Source: Imbricaverruca yamaguchii (lineage: Eukaryota; Arthropoda; Thecostraca; Neoverrucidae). Taken from it: a stretch of 64,000 nucleotides of DNA. Made by a program: the position numbers and the translations under genes. The stretch is taken from positions 310,001 to 374,000 of the forward strand of contig JAOTOL010001637.1 of the NCBI GenBank assembly GCA_034440575.1. Reading direction: 5' to 3'. The notes under the pieces are model-generated. The model ran no database searches, was not told the origin of the DNA, and saw only the letters and a list, made by a program, of their open reading frames with translations. Positions 35,346-47,810 of this stretch are shown here, piece after piece. Every line of letters starts with the position of its first letter. Position 1 is the first letter of the stretch.

Positions 35346-36255
35346 ATTTATATATTATGCGTGGATCTCATACGAATGTTTTGATCCGGAGCGACACAGG
35401 TAACGTATAGAAATTTGAGGAACATATGAAATCCCGACGACATTCTAACGAATATGGAATAAAAATATGATGCTATTCCATCCCATTAAAACATTTCATA
35501 TGTGGGACGTTATGGCCTCCAAGTAATAGATTGTCATTGCCCTCTCCCTCTCATCATTGGCATATGCAGCAGGGAAACACCTCGCCAGAGGTTTGCCGGT
35601 GACAGTAACAGGCGCGTGTGATCATGATCTAACCGCACAACAAAAGCAGTGGCTGAGAATGGTAAGGAGATGCGCATATTTTCGTAACCGAGTCGAGGTG
35701 GCAAGGTAGATCACAACCTCAAGCTGGAGAGGCGGGGTCGAGGTGATGGAGTATTATATAACACTGTGTATGTGCTGCTGCTATTCATTCTTTTATCTAT
35801 TTCGCATGAATGGATTTATAAAAGCAACTGTTTCCGATGTAATTCCTATATTTTCAACTTTCGTACACTAAATGGAAACATCATGCATGGTATTCAAAAC
35901 TTGAAGCATGACATTCAAATTCATCAACTGGGGGCTTTGGTGAATCTATTACAGACTGTTAAAAACAGGGTCCAGAAAGCTGGAGAGGGGTATTTTTTAG
36001 TTCACCGGGCAACTGTCACTTTAATTGGATATCATTCTCCTTCCCAGAGACGGACAGATGGGATCTGCCCTTCCTCTTGCTTGTTAGGCATAATTAAGTT
36101 GCGAGTTGCATAGAACAGTTGCTTGTCTTCGACCAGTCATTGTTCCAGTTTTCGATATTCAGTATTAAGGTTGTCGGTTTGAGGTCGACCACCAGTGTTA
36201 CATCTGTAGTCTTATTGTCACGTGTTGTATAAATATTCACCTCAAGGTAATGCAG
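35346..36255. other. No gene recognised
   Basis: A 115-aa plus frame at 35766-36113 starts with a hydrophobic stretch (MYVLLLFILLSIS) but has no further domain. It is treated as chance. Confidence 0.4.
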
Positions 36256-36260
36256 TATTG

Positions 36261-36261
36261 C

Positions 36262-36297
<36 letters not shown>

Positions 36298-36341
36298 GTG
36301 TGTGTGTGTGTATGTGTGTGTGTGTATGTGTTTGTGTGTGT
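36261..36341. repeat. (GT)n microsatellite
   Basis: GT dinucleotides with a short TATATATA interruption near 36286-36297. Confidence 0.95.
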
Positions 36342-36411
36342 GGTATTAGGGAGGGGTGGATCAATATTTTTGTTTGGGGTACTCCTCTGGAGTGTCACAA
36401 TTTCTTCTCAG

Positions 36412-36455
36412 GAGCCCCACTGCGGAAGCTCCTTGATGGACGCCTTCGGCTGAAG
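36412..36455 (+). other. Candidate 44-bp exon (weak)
   Basis: A pyrimidine tract ending TTTCTTCTCAG (to 36411) and a strong donor AAG|GTAAGC (36456) bracket 44 bases beginning GAGCCCCACTGCGG. No neighbouring exon was found, so it may be chance or an orphan non-coding exon. Confidence 0.2.
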
Positions 36456-36910
36456 GTAAGCACACTCCCACGGGCTAGGACGGAGGCGGAAGCCGGGCTT
36501 TAATGCGATTTTCTGTGGGACGTTAATTTGATTTCCTGATGGTTTTTTTTCGTGTCAACTCATGGATCTTCGTTTTGAAGTTGGCATGCGTAGAACGAGA
36601 CAAATGTTTCTTCCGCAGGTATTTAATAATTGACTTTTGAAACCCGGAGTATACGTAGTATGACATTATGTCCCCGAAATGATTCCAGGTTTCAAGCCAG
36701 TATCAGGTCAGGTCAATACGATATGACCCGAAACATGCCGTGGATACATGTATTAGCGTACATGTAAGTGAAGGTGCAATGTAAACCCGGTCAAAAGGCT
36801 ACCCGATTACAAAAAAGGTGTCCTTGCTGAACAAGGTTACTATGCAGCCAGGGCCGAATGCACAGTAGCTTTTACCATTTCACAAGAATTCACAAAAATC
36901 CAGCCCATCT

Positions 36911-38478
36911 GCTGGATTTTTGTTCCCTTTGTTCTTGCGATCACGGGAAGGTATTTTATCAAGATTTTACCAAAACGTCATGTGGTCGCAAAATCTTCTC
37001 CCTGCACCGGCCGCCGAGCCCAGTCGCCCTGCCGGCAATGGGCGTCCAGACGACGCGTTGTCGGCTAGTTGGCAGCGCCTTGACACACTACTAGAGATGT
37101 AAATCTGCAGACATCATCTGGCCCAAGCCCGATTCAAACCCGACCTCTCAAGTACCAGACCCGGCACGATCCCGACGTAAATCCCATACCCGGTCGAAGC
37201 TCAACCTTTGAATGGAGTGCTATGCAGGAGTTGACGACCGGGTCAGAAAGTGGTCTGTTTGGGCCTTTGTCGAGCCCGTGAGTGGGAACTTCGGGCCCGA
37301 GTTGCGCCACCTCTGCCCGCTAATTTATTCGCACACATCGTAGTATCTTAGCGGCTCCAACTCCATTAGGACATAAAAGCTAATTCATTGACATTTGAGC
37401 CACGCTGAAGAAAACCACTTATGAGCAAACGGCGTTATATTTACCAAATGCTTTAACGCCAATTCAGATGATGGTACGATCCAAGCACTACGTACTGACA
37501 TGACAATGATCAAGGGCCATACAATGACCTAGCTGACATGACCAGGCCAGTCTTCCTTTTGTGTCACTTCTATAGTCTGACTGTATCTTCCACTGGACGG
37601 TTCAGTAGGACTACGGAAGTAGACGGAAGTTTGAGTGAGACTACGGAAGAAGACGGAAGTCTGATTGTTCCCTCCACTGGATGGTACACTCACACACTGT
37701 CCGCTGTACGATGCACACTTCGATACTTAGTTACTTGGTTACTTATGTAGCTTACTTCTGTTGTCTCACTCAGACTTCCGTCTACTTCCATAGTCCTGCT
37801 GTACAGTTCAGCGGAAGATTCAGTGAGACTACGGAAGTGAGAGCAAAGTGAGACTAGCCTGGTCATGTCAGCTAGGTCATGCTTTGGCACTTGATCATAG
37901 TCATGTCAGCACGTAGTGTTTGGAGGATACCATCATTTGCACTGACGCCCAGGCATTCGGTGAAATATAATCCCGTTTGTTCAGCTGTGGTTTTCTTCAG
38001 CATGGATACAAAATCCCTGATTAGATTTTATGTCCCAATGGAGTTTGAACCGCTAAGATACTACGGCATGTGCGAATGAGGTGGCAACTCAGCCCCAATG
38101 GCCCGACTCTCGGGCCCAAAAAAGGCTCAAGCAAGCCCCTGATGGGCCTGGCCGTCAACTCCTCCGTAGCACTGCACTCAAAAGTTGGGTTTGGACCGGA
38201 TCTGGGACTTCGTCGGGCTTGTACCGGGTCTGGTACTTGAGAGGTCGGGTTTGAATCGAGCTTGGGCCAGATAATGTCTGCAGATTTACATCTCTAGTAG
38301 TGTGTCAAGGCCGCTGCCAACTAGCCGACAACGCGTCGGCGGGACGCCCATTGCCGGCAGGATGACTGGGCTCGGCGGCCGGTGCAGGGATAAAATTTTG
38401 CGACCACATGACGTTTTGGTAAAATCTTGATAAAATACCTTCCCGTGATCGCAAGAACACAGGGAACAAAAATCCAGC
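36911..38478. mobile_element. Foldback element, arms about 735 bp
   Basis: 36911-37650 is an imperfect inverted copy of 38478-37748, with about 95 bp between. The outer ends are GCTGGATTTTTGTTCCC and its complement. Within each arm are TTACCAAAACGTCATGTGG, CTGCACCGGCCGCCGAGCCC and a tandem ACGGAAGT-type repeat next to the centre. No coding content; the mirrored short frames at both ends are the same sequence on opposite strands. A small extra hairpin lies at 36895-36927 on the left outer edge. No target duplication was identified. Confidence 0.88.
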
Positions 38479-39555
38479 CGGTTCCAAAGCGGTGGGGTTG
38501 GACTTATCCGCGCGAAAGTCGTGAGATTTGATATGTCACCTAGGCGTAGTGATAACATATTTGGGTGGGTGCTAGATAACCTCTAGCAGTTCATGGTACT
38601 CCTAAGCCCAAGCAGAAACCCAAAGCCTAAGACAGATATTCGGAATGAATCTTTAAGAAAGTACACGTATGTTTTTCAGTCAACATCAATTAATTATTAA
38701 TGTGTATACATTTACTTTCCAAAGGGTGTTGGCAAACTAGCAAGTTCGTAAGTTAGCCCCGCCTTTCAATGTCTATTTACCAGACGTTGCGTGCTTTTGT
38801 AAGAATATCCAACTCTCTGAAATAGGAGTGTGCAATACAATGGCAAGGTGGTGATGATACAAAATTCTGCCTTGCTCATGTTCCACGAAATTCGGAATAT
38901 AGTATGCAGGCATGAAGTCCCTCCGTGGAAATATATATATGCTTCAAAGGGTGCAGTGCAAAGCTACTGGGCTTTGGAGTGGAAGTTGCATTATATAAGG
39001 TTTCACTGAAGCGTAGGAGATTAAGGGGTGATATAATTGAGATGCCTAGGACAGCTAACGAGTAGGATATGCTGCAAATAGTATCTTCCGTTCAGTATAG
39101 ACCTTCTGGTTCTCGTTGAGCCATGGTCATCCTGTGTTTTAAGTCACACTTATAAATGACGCATTATGACTGATAAATGACCCCACATTTAGCATGTGCA
39201 TGCTATACATGTCAGTGCATTAAGCACCACGCTTCGTGTGTGTGATGCTGCAGATATTTTCCATGGCATCACATATGGGTCGGCAGCCTCGAAAACTCAG
39301 AATGTAACATTAATTTGAGGACCTCAATTACTTCTTCCTCGTACTACCTTCCATTCATAAGGTTAGCGATGTGGCTCTAATTCAGCGTTGTATTGTTATG
39401 TCCTCAATGTCCTTTGTGACGCTACATAGGAAACATGGATGCCAGGAAACATGGAAACCTGGTGCCATCTAAAAAATTAGTAGTTACCCAATGCAACTTG
39501 CTGCAGCATTAGCCGGGCATTTCCTTCCTCCCAAGCGCGCGCATGCACATCAGCT
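38479..39555. other. No feature seen
   Basis: AT-rich non-coding DNA without recognisable genes. Confidence 0.4.
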
Positions 39556-40235
39556 GGGACCGACTGCTGTGGAGTGACTGACCTAGCGGCCGCCGTCGTC
39601 CGCCCGTCCACAAAGGGTGCCGATCATGTGACGGTGCCGCGCCGCCTTTCAGGGTGCCGACTAATCTGTTTGTCGCCGGCCGCCGTCCGCGCGGTCAAAG
39701 GAGGTGCGAACAGACCCGCCGACCGGCCAAAGGCGCCGCTACCACAATAGTTTCAGCTAGATTAACTTTGGCGCGGCGAGGTGTAAAACATGTCTGGCTA
39801 ATATGCGCCCGGCCGTAGTACCGGACTGGGCAGACCGAGTGGCGCTCAATGGATCAAAGGCGCTCAATCGGAGCCCAAGTGTCGCGCACGGGCGCCGCCA
39901 GGAATTGGAACGGCGGGGTAGAAGGCAGTGTCGGCGATGGGGGTGGTTAGGGCATTTCGACACCCGGGAGTGAGGCGACGTGGCGCCTCCCCTCCGGACG
40001 GACCTGGCTCCGCCTCTGCGACAGGGGTGCACAGGTGGGTCGAGGGGCGGGTGGAGACCCCATTTCGCCGCTGCATCAAAGAGTTGAGGACTGGCGGACA
40101 CTGTGACGAATAGCGGTCGACATAGTCGGACCTGCCCCCGCCTTTCAGCGTTGACTTTCTCACGCCTGGCGCCGGAGGAGGCAGCTCGCTGCTCCTGGCG
40201 GCTTCCGTTCCGTCTAGCGAAGGACAGACCGTCAG
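39556..40235. promoter_or_regulatory. GC/CpG island
   Basis: GC-rich block with TTTGTCGCCGGCCGCC (39670-39685), similar to the motif at 7686, plus GGCCAAAGGCGCC and CACAAAGGG sites. Open frames of 152-165 aa on the minus strand have no recognisable domain and are probably compositional. Confidence 0.4.
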
Positions 40236-40745
40236 GCCCAACGATCCACTGCACGGGTGACGGGCACGGAACAAATATGATTCGGCATGTGAACTTTGAG
40301 GAAGAAGATTCTCACGCATCACTCCTGTCGCTTTCTATTCAATCGGCTTATCGATCAAACACAAATATTATTCAGACTGCTGAGATGATTCTTGGCATGC
40401 AGGTAGGCTATGTCTGAGGTCGCACAGTTCCAAACATTTATGAAAATATAGGTCACTTTCTCACATGGGCAGCAGAATCAAGTGCGCTGCCGATGTTACA
40501 CTTCATTAAAATGCAAATTTAAATGCACATCATATTGAATGCAAATAAAAAACTTAAAATGTGACATTCTTCTCTTTGAAGTCTGATTTTCACACGTTGC
40601 GAATTAATGACAACAAATTCGGTCTCACGGATACTGTGTTTGACATTATGTCGAGTGATATTCATGCTATGTAAAGTATATCGTTTACGCAGTGATGTGC
40701 GCATGGATGCTCGGACTCGTCACGATTTAACTGCCGCATGATTAT
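40236..40745. other. No feature seen
   Basis: Non-coding stretch with only short frames. Confidence 0.4.
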
Positions 40746-40866
40746 CTAATCCGGGATGATGTGTAGTATGTGATAATGTATCTAATCCGGGATGGTGTGT
40801 AGTATGTGATAATGTATCTAATCCGGGATGATGTGTAGTATGTGATAATGTATCTAATCCGGGATG
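40746..40866. repeat. 36-bp tandem repeat, about 3.3 copies
   Basis: The unit starts TCTAATCCGGGATGATGTGT and is repeated at 36-base steps from 40746. Confidence 0.92.
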
Positions 40867-41557
40867 AAGTGATCACCGTCTGCAGTCCAATTTTCTCACT
40901 CGGAATTAAACCTGACTTTAAAGCAGTTCCCATCAGAATGTCATCTTGGAAGCACCACCCATTGCTAAAAAAAGGTTGTATGACTCAACTTAATCACAGG
41001 CGGTCTAACATGCACTGGGTAAAAGGCGGCCAGCTGGTCACGTGGATATGACGTCATGCACGCCGTCTACGTGTTCCGGTTAGTTAGTTATTCGGGCTTT
41101 AGGGCACATCGACTACATTGGTCATGTTCCGTGTTCCGAGGTTAGGTGACCGCGTGACTGGTGTCCATTCGTTGGAGGTTGCTGCACTGAACCGTTTATG
41201 TGGCATACACTGAACGGGAAGGATGTGACACAGAATGGATCGTGACACACCCTGGCACACACGGAAATCCAACAATTCGCCGAGGCCTATTTAATCTCGA
41301 AATACGTACACACACCATATCCGACAGTGAGCCAGATATCGGTAATATTGCACACAATTTCGTCTTAATCGGATTTGTTCTCCACGTACGTATCTCGAAG
41401 TTGTATCCCAGTTGTATATATCGCAATATTCCCATATTTTAATGTACATATCTTAATGAATGTGCATATCCACCAAGGTACAATGTACACATCCCGAATG
41501 CATTTCTCCATTCTTCAGACCGCCAATGCGCATTTGGCCCTTTAAACCAATTATATA
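40867..41557. other. No gene recognised
   Basis: Non-coding. Mirrored frames at 41196-41442 on both strands have no domain. Confidence 0.4.
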
Positions 41558-42402
41558 TTAACCCCCGCCGTCTTTCCGGTCAAATCCTCACACCCCGTCT
41601 CGGGGGGGGAGGCGGTTGAAAACCCCCGCTAAAATACAAACTAAGCATCGCACGAAAACGAAAGAGGTGTCATCGGAAAGCGCTCGACGAGTAGGTCCGG
41701 GTCCACCCCCCAAAACAAAATTTCCCCAAAAGTGACGTTACCAGGGGGTTAGAATTTCACGACTTTTCACGACTTATATTGTGTTTTTTACTCTGGGGAG
41801 TTCATTTTGTGGGATATATGAAAACAATATGTATTTGAAATGAGAAAAGGACAGCGAAATCGACCAAGACTATAATTTTGTTGGCCCCCAAAAATAAAAG
41901 ATTGTATTTTTTAAATGTCAAAATTTTGAGTTTTCAAGTTTTCTTTAATTTTCCTTTTCCAGTGCGTAGAGTAGACCGAGAAACGTTGTTAGAAGTCAAC
42001 TTGCCATAACAAAAATGCTTACTTTAGCCAGAATCCTCTATTTGAACTGCAAGTTGGCAAGTACGCAAAATATATATGTAGTCAAAAACGAAACAAAAAA
42101 TGAAAAATTCCATTCGTACGTTTTGTTGCATCCGTAAGGATAAGCAAACGCTGAAAGTTTCATTAAAATAACTGTATCCGTTAAAGCGTGACGACTGGTT
42201 GAATGTTTTTGCAGGTGACCTCACTTGACCTTGACGAACTCGTTGACCCTAGATGACCTGACCTAAACCTTTTGAATCAGCATGTCAAATCGATGTGGGA
42301 AAAGGTATGCCAAATTTGGGCGCGCTCCCGTGCGCCGTTCGTCCGCTATCCACGAAAAACCTGAGGGGGGCTGTTGAAGACCCCCGAGACGGGACGGGTT
42401 AC
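41558..42402 (+). mobile_element. TTAA-flanked MITE (piggyBac-like), copy 1
   Basis: The left boundary is TTAA (41558-41561) followed by CCCCCGCCGTC; the right is GGG then TTAC (42399-42402), one base off TTAA. The body of about 837 bp aligns along its whole length, inverted, with 50106-50943. Subterminal CCGTCTCGGGGG occurs inverted at both ends. No transposase, so it is non-autonomous. TTAA target use points to the piggyBac superfamily (known behaviour; assignment inferred). Near the right end are several TGACCT hexamers. Confidence 0.72.
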
Positions 42403-42835
42403 ACCAATACTCCTATAGGCCCCTTAAACCAATAAATGGTATTATGAACTGAACACGAGCAATGTGAGCAATGTTGTCTTCGGCTATGTTTTGTCATCTG
42501 ATGCCATTCTGGTCCGATGTTACCTGGCCGGTGAAAACTGGCAAGTGGCTCAGATTATTTGTGTTCAGTTCGGTGCAAATACCGACCCTGTCTGGGTGTA
42601 ACCAGTCACTTATCCTGCGTCGCCCTGTGTTATTATGGTCTTTGTTTGTGGCTAGTTTCGACCAGCTGAGCAGCCTTGAAAATAGGTCATACGTAGTTTC
42701 TGGCTCGGTATGATCCACATAACACGTCGTACGCTCCACTCCCCCATTGCAACCCGCTGCGACCTGCTCTAACTGGCCCACCTGTGGCACAGGTAAGCCC
42801 TACTTCCTCCGAAAATAGACGACGTCGGCGCTGAT
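42403..42835. other. No gene recognised
   Basis: Non-coding. GGCCCCTTAAACCAAT at 42419-42434 repeats the left flank of the MITE (GGCCCTTTAAACCAAT, 41536-41551). Confidence 0.45.
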
Positions 42836-43075
42836 TAGTCGATTACCGCGACAAAGGGGTGCGTTCCGGCAGTGAGCCGGTACAATATCGGTGCGTGCTC
42901 GGTGTCCGTGGTGGCGGCGGCCGCCTCGGTGCAGCTGTTGCCGACGCATTGACTCGGCGGGGCCGATAGAGAGCCGCCGACGGCCTCCAGGGACTCGCCG
43001 CCGCCGGAACTGCGGCGCCCTCTGATCTCACCGCCAGCACGCCGACTACTATTCACGGGAACAAGCGGCCGGCTC
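42836..43075. promoter_or_regulatory. GC-rich island
   Basis: Short GC-rich block with GGCGGCGGCCGCC and GCCGCCGCCGG tracts. No gene model could be supported. Confidence 0.3.
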
Positions 43076-43711
43076 TATTTCGGCAGTGTGAAACATAGTT
43101 CGGATTCCTGGCCGAATTGACGAGGAGATCAGAAGGCCAAGTGACATTTACGCTGCTCGGTCTCTTCTTGGTTAAGTCGCTTCGTTAAGTAATCGCATCT
43201 GTCGGTAGCTTTGTTGGAATATGTATGATGCAGGTTCAACGTTGGGTTAAGTTAAAGCCATAAGCTTTTAGTTTAGGCGGCTTGGGTGGTAGTCGTGATT
43301 AGCTATAACCTATTGAAAGTCTCAGTGCACTTTCGAGGAAAATGTCATACCCATAGGTGTCACTTCGTAAAGTTGGCTGGGGAGGCGAATGACCTTTTAG
43401 ATGGTCAAAGCTGCTCCGAAACTATTGGTACCTAGTTTACACCCATTGGCCCAATGATTAAGCTTCAGCCTGATTGGGGGTGCTTGAGTTCAATGCTTGA
43501 GTTGGCCAAATCAGTGATTGAGGGGGTTTGTGGTCCCCCTAAGCGTGTATAAAGCGGCATTCCTGGTCATACATAAGCAGATGAAAGCAAAATGAACTTT
43601 TTCATCGTTCTTCTAATAATGTAACATAACAGTGACGCGGCCATGTCGGCCACAGACCCTTTTCAAGGTGCGCTATTAAGATGGCCGATGGTGTTCATTA
43701 GAAACAAATAC
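43076..43711. other. No feature seen
   Basis: Non-coding stretch. Confidence 0.4.
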
Positions 43712-43990
43712 ATTCATAAAGTCATCAGGACATAAAGTGTTTGGGCCTAATAAGAGCTAGCGGGGATCATCTGTGCCAAGCCTATAAAGAAAAGATAATA
43801 TAAGACAAGAAAAGGGGACTGAACTCCTTAATGCATGTTACATCATAAGTTTTAAAGAAACCATCTTCCCATTGTGTTGCCATGGCCAATCTCTTCAAGG
43901 TCACATGTTTAATGGTCTGTTCTGAATCCACCGGAGTACACGTGTTATTAGCACTCTATTGATCAACATGCCTTCTAGTATAAGTCCAGT
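43712..43990 (-). mobile_element. CR1-like 3' end fragment
   Basis: Starts CATTCATAAAGTCAT and contains GGGCCTAATAAG, TGTGCCAAGCC and GTTGCCATGGCCAATCTC, matching the 3' UTR of the element at 30061-34605 read in the same order. 5'-truncated before the coding region. Confidence 0.78.
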
Positions 43991-44153
43991 CTCATTTACC
44001 TTTTTTTTCTTTCTTTCTTTTACATTTTGCCATTACAATTAGTTGGAATCATTGCTGGAGAAGCTTTACTGAATAACTCCATGCATGCATGCATTCATCA
44101 GAGCCATTAAATCATGAATTGAATTATCAGCCTCCGGTAGGTATATAACTTCG

Positions 44154-44460
44154 CAGGCCCCTCTGACTTCAGCTTCGGTCTGGAGTTGCGGGCCCCTCTG
44201 ACTTCAGCTTCGGTCTGGAGTTGCAGGCCCCTCTGACTTCAGCTTCAGTCTGGAGTTGCAGGCCCCTCTGATTTCAGCTTCGGTCTGGAGTTGCAGGCCC
44301 CTCTGACTTCAGCTTCGGTCTGGAGTTGCAGGCTCCTCTGATTTCAGCTTCGGTCTGAAGTTGCAGGTTCCTCTGACTTCAGCTTTGGTCTGGAGTTGCA
44401 GGCCCCTCTGACTTCAGCTTCGGTCTGGAGTTGCAGGCCCCTCTGACTTCAGCTTCGGTA
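44154..44460. repeat. 35-bp tandem repeat, about 8.7 copies
   Basis: Unit GGCCCCTCTGACTTCAGCTT followed by CGGTCTGGAGTTGCA. A few point differences between copies. Confidence 0.95.
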
Positions 44461-45370
44461 TATATTTCATAGAAACTCTTTCATGTCAAATGCTTCGGCA
44501 TTACAAGTACATAGTGCGAAGAAGTGTTACTTTGTAGCTAAGAGGGCTACTGGTCTACTCAATCATTGAGTTCGTCGATCCCCCCCATACACACGCAATC
44601 AAGGTGAAACATAGTCTTTGGGTCCCAGGGCGTACACTAAATACAAATGGCATTCGGGGAAGCTTTGGCCATCATCTGCCTCACCCAAAATCTTCATCAC
44701 TTCACACCCATGATTGTGAGTTCTGGCTACCTGCGTATGTTGCATTCAAACACTGACTCAAAAGTTAGCCCCAATACATATGAAAGTCTGTGCCAACTGT
44801 AAGTTCTGCTCAACACATCACATCTTACATAGTGTTACATTAGGCAACATAGGGGCAGGAGTGATTTTTAGAGGCGTGCCGGGCCATACAGGTCATTTGC
44901 GCCGCCTTTTTGACCCATATGTCTGAGTTCATCTTTACTAAATGCATCTTCATGTATTTATATGCTTTAATTTGCTTCGCTTGTTGATATGCTAATTTAT
45001 GTGTTTATTGTTAGTGACAAATATCAAGACCAATTCCATATTCAGTTACTTACCGAGATTGAAACTATCTAAAGTTCTGCATTTTTGGTCAGATGGTCAG
45101 ATGCTCAGCTCAAATTGTGTGTTGCGAACATTCTGATGGTTGTTAGTATCACGCCAGTGGTTGTTGGTAGCACCATCTGGCTTAAACCTGGCGAATCAAT
45201 CTGTCACCCGAACGCCATGCTCTGGTAGCCCATCTTTCATCACCATTTTATGCTCATTTTTATTCGTCCGTGAAGTTATGCAAGCGCATATACATGCATG
45301 CCCAGACTACAGTATTACTGCACCAATCTCGCGGTGTTCGTCCACCTAGTTTGCTTACTCATCCGTTAGG
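44461..45370. other. No gene recognised
   Basis: Mostly AT-rich non-coding DNA. No domain in the short frames. Confidence 0.4.
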
Positions 45371-45726
45371 AGTTCCGCTTGGTACGATCCGCACGCCAGC
45401 CACCCACTAGCCGTGTTCAGAGGCGTGAGGAGGCGGGGAGGAGCGCGACTATTCCATCACTCAAGGCGTCCACCGGGCAAATTAGACGGCGTCCGGGTTA
45501 CCCAGCGTCACCCGGTGTCCGCAGTCGTACCCGACCGGAAAGGACAATTTTCCTGCTGCTTTTTGTCGCCGCGTCTTGGCTTCTTTTGTGGCCGACACTG
45601 GCCAGCTGGGTTGATTGCGGAGGCCGGTCCGGTGTGCCGCCGCTTCTCCCGGCGGTCAGTCGCGCCGCGCGCGGTCGGCACTATTGTACCCAGCCGGTGC
45701 CAGCGGGCCTACCTCGTGTTTATCGC
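45371..45726. other. GC-rich flank of the 13-bp array
   Basis: GC-rich, with open frames running into the array. No recognisable protein motif or TATA/CCAAT arrangement. Confidence 0.35.
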
Positions 45727-47495
45727 TACCGCCGGGCTGGGACACCGCCGGGCGACACCGCCGGGCGACACCGCCGGGCTACACCGCCGGGCTACACCGC
45801 CGGGTGATACCGCCGGGCAACACCACCGGGCGACACCGCCGGGCTACACCGCCGGGCGACACCGCCGGGCGACACCGCCGGGCGACACCGTCGGGCGACA
45901 CCGCCGGGCTACACCGCCGGGCTACACCGCCGGGCGACACCGCCGGGCGATACCGCCGGGCGACACCGCCGGGCGACACCGCCGGGCGACACCGCCGGGC
46001 GACACCGCCGGGCGACACCGCCGGGCGACACCGCCGGGCGACAGCGCCGGGCGACACCGCCGGGCGACACCGCCGGGCGACACCGCCGGGTGATACTGCC
46101 GGGTGATACTGCCGGGCGACACCGCCGGGTGATACTGCCGGGCGACACCGCCGGGTGATACCGCCGGGCGACACCGCCGGGCGACACCGCCGGGCGACAC
46201 CGCCGGGCGACACCGCCGGGCGGCACCGCCGGGCGACACCGCCGGGCGACACCGCCGGGCGACACCGCCGGGCGGCACCGCCGGGCGACACCGCCGGGTG
46301 ATACCGCCGGGCGACACCGCCGGGCGACACCGCCGGGCGACACCGCCGGGCGACACCGCCGGGCGACACCGCCGGGCGACACCGCCGGGCGACACCGCCG
46401 GGCGACACCGCCGGGCGACACCGCCGGGCGACACCGCCGGGCGACACCGCCGGGCGACACCGCCGCGGGCGACACCGCCGGGCGACACCGCCGGGCGACA
46501 CCGCCGGGCGACACCGCCGGGCGACACCGCCGGGCGACACCGCCGGGCGACACCGCCGGGCGACACCGCCGGGCGACACCGCCGGGCGACACCGCCGGGC
46601 GGGCGACACCGCCGGGCGACACCGCCGGGTGATACTGCCGGGTGATACTGCCGGGCGACACCGCCGGGTGATACCGCCGGGCGACACCGCCGGGCGACAC
46701 CGCCGGGTGATACCGCCGGGCGACACCGCCGGGCGACACCGCCGGGCGACACCGCCGGGCGACACCGCCGGGCGATACCGCCGGGCGACACCGCCGGGCG
46801 ACACCGCCGGGCGACACCGCCGGGCGACACCGCCGGGCGACACCGCCGGGCGACACCGCCGGGCGACACCGCCGGGCGACACCGCCGGGCGACACCGCCG
46901 GGCGGCACCGCCGGGCGACACCGCCGGGCGACACCGCCGGGCGACACCGCCGGGCGACACCGCCGGGCGACACCGCCGGGCGACACCGCCGGGCGACACC
47001 GCCGGGCGACACCGCCGGGCGGCACCGGGCGACACCGCCGGGCGACACCGCCGGGAGACACCGCCGGGCGACACCGCCGGGCGACACCGCCGGGCTACAC
47101 CGCCGGGCGACACCGCCGGGCGATACCGCCGGGCTACACCGCCGGGCTACACCGCCGGGCGACACCGCCGGGCGACACCGCCGGGCGACACCGCCGGGCG
47201 ACACCGCCGGGCGACACCGCCGGGCGACACCGCCGGGCGACACCGCCGGGCGACACCGCCGGGCGACACCGCCGGGCGACACCGCCGGGCGACACCGCCG
47301 GGCGACACCGCCGGGCGACACCGCCGGGCGACACCGCCGGGTGACACCGCCGGGTGATACTGCCGGGTGATACTGCCGGGCGACACCGCCGGGCGACACC
47401 GCCGGGCGACACCGCCGGGCGACACCGCCGGGCGACACCGCCGGGCGACACCGCCGGATGGTACCGCCGGGCTACACCGCCGGGCGACACCGCCG
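45727..47495. repeat. 13-bp minisatellite (GACACCGCCGGGC)n, about 136 copies
   Basis: 1.77 kb of nearly uniform 13-mers. Variants (GATACTGCCGGGT pairs, GCTACACCGCCGG, GCGGCACC) recur in the same order at about 46091, 46629 and 47355, indicating block duplications. Because 13 is not a multiple of three and no phase contains a stop, frames on both strands stay open, all encoding the same 13-residue peptide per strand. The 379-, 444- and 509-aa frames here are artefacts. Array length in the assembly may be unreliable. Confidence 0.97.
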
Positions 47496-47614
47496 AGTGC
47501 TGTGGTGGCGGGTAGTTCCGCCGCGACCTCGGCGCCGGACATGACGGCCCCTCGGCGCCCCGGGCACCGAGGGATGGCACTTGTGGCTGGGTGGTGCGTA
47601 GGCACTCACCATGG

Positions 47615-47745
47615 GCGCTGGTATGAGTAGGTACGGTGACCGATGACCGGGGGCGTCGGTACGATTAGGTACGGTGACCGATGACCGGGAGCGCATCGGT
47701 ACGTTGCGGACGGCAACCGTTGACTGGGGGCGCCGGTACGTCACA
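47615..47745. repeat. Short tandem repeat (GGTACGGTGACCGATGACCG)
   Basis: About three diverged copies of a unit of about 44 bp, ending near 47745. Confidence 0.75.
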
Positions 47746-47794
47746 TGTTGTGCTCCCGGACTGCGTGGCAAGAGGTGACAACGGGAGAGGAGAA

Positions 47795-47810
47795 GGGGGG
47801 GGGGGGGGGG
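47795..47810. repeat. Poly(G) run of 16
   Basis: Sixteen consecutive G; length is uncertain in any assembly. Confidence 0.85.

Noticed and set aside
36858..38558. Similar small proteins at 36858-37102 and 38286-38558
   Set aside because: They are the two arms of the foldback read outwards to inwards, not a gene pair.
45779..47580. Open frames of 379-509 aa on the minus strand and several on the plus strand
   Set aside because: All are translations of the 13-bp minisatellite; each frame of a strand gives the same 13-residue peptide, so openness carries no coding signal.
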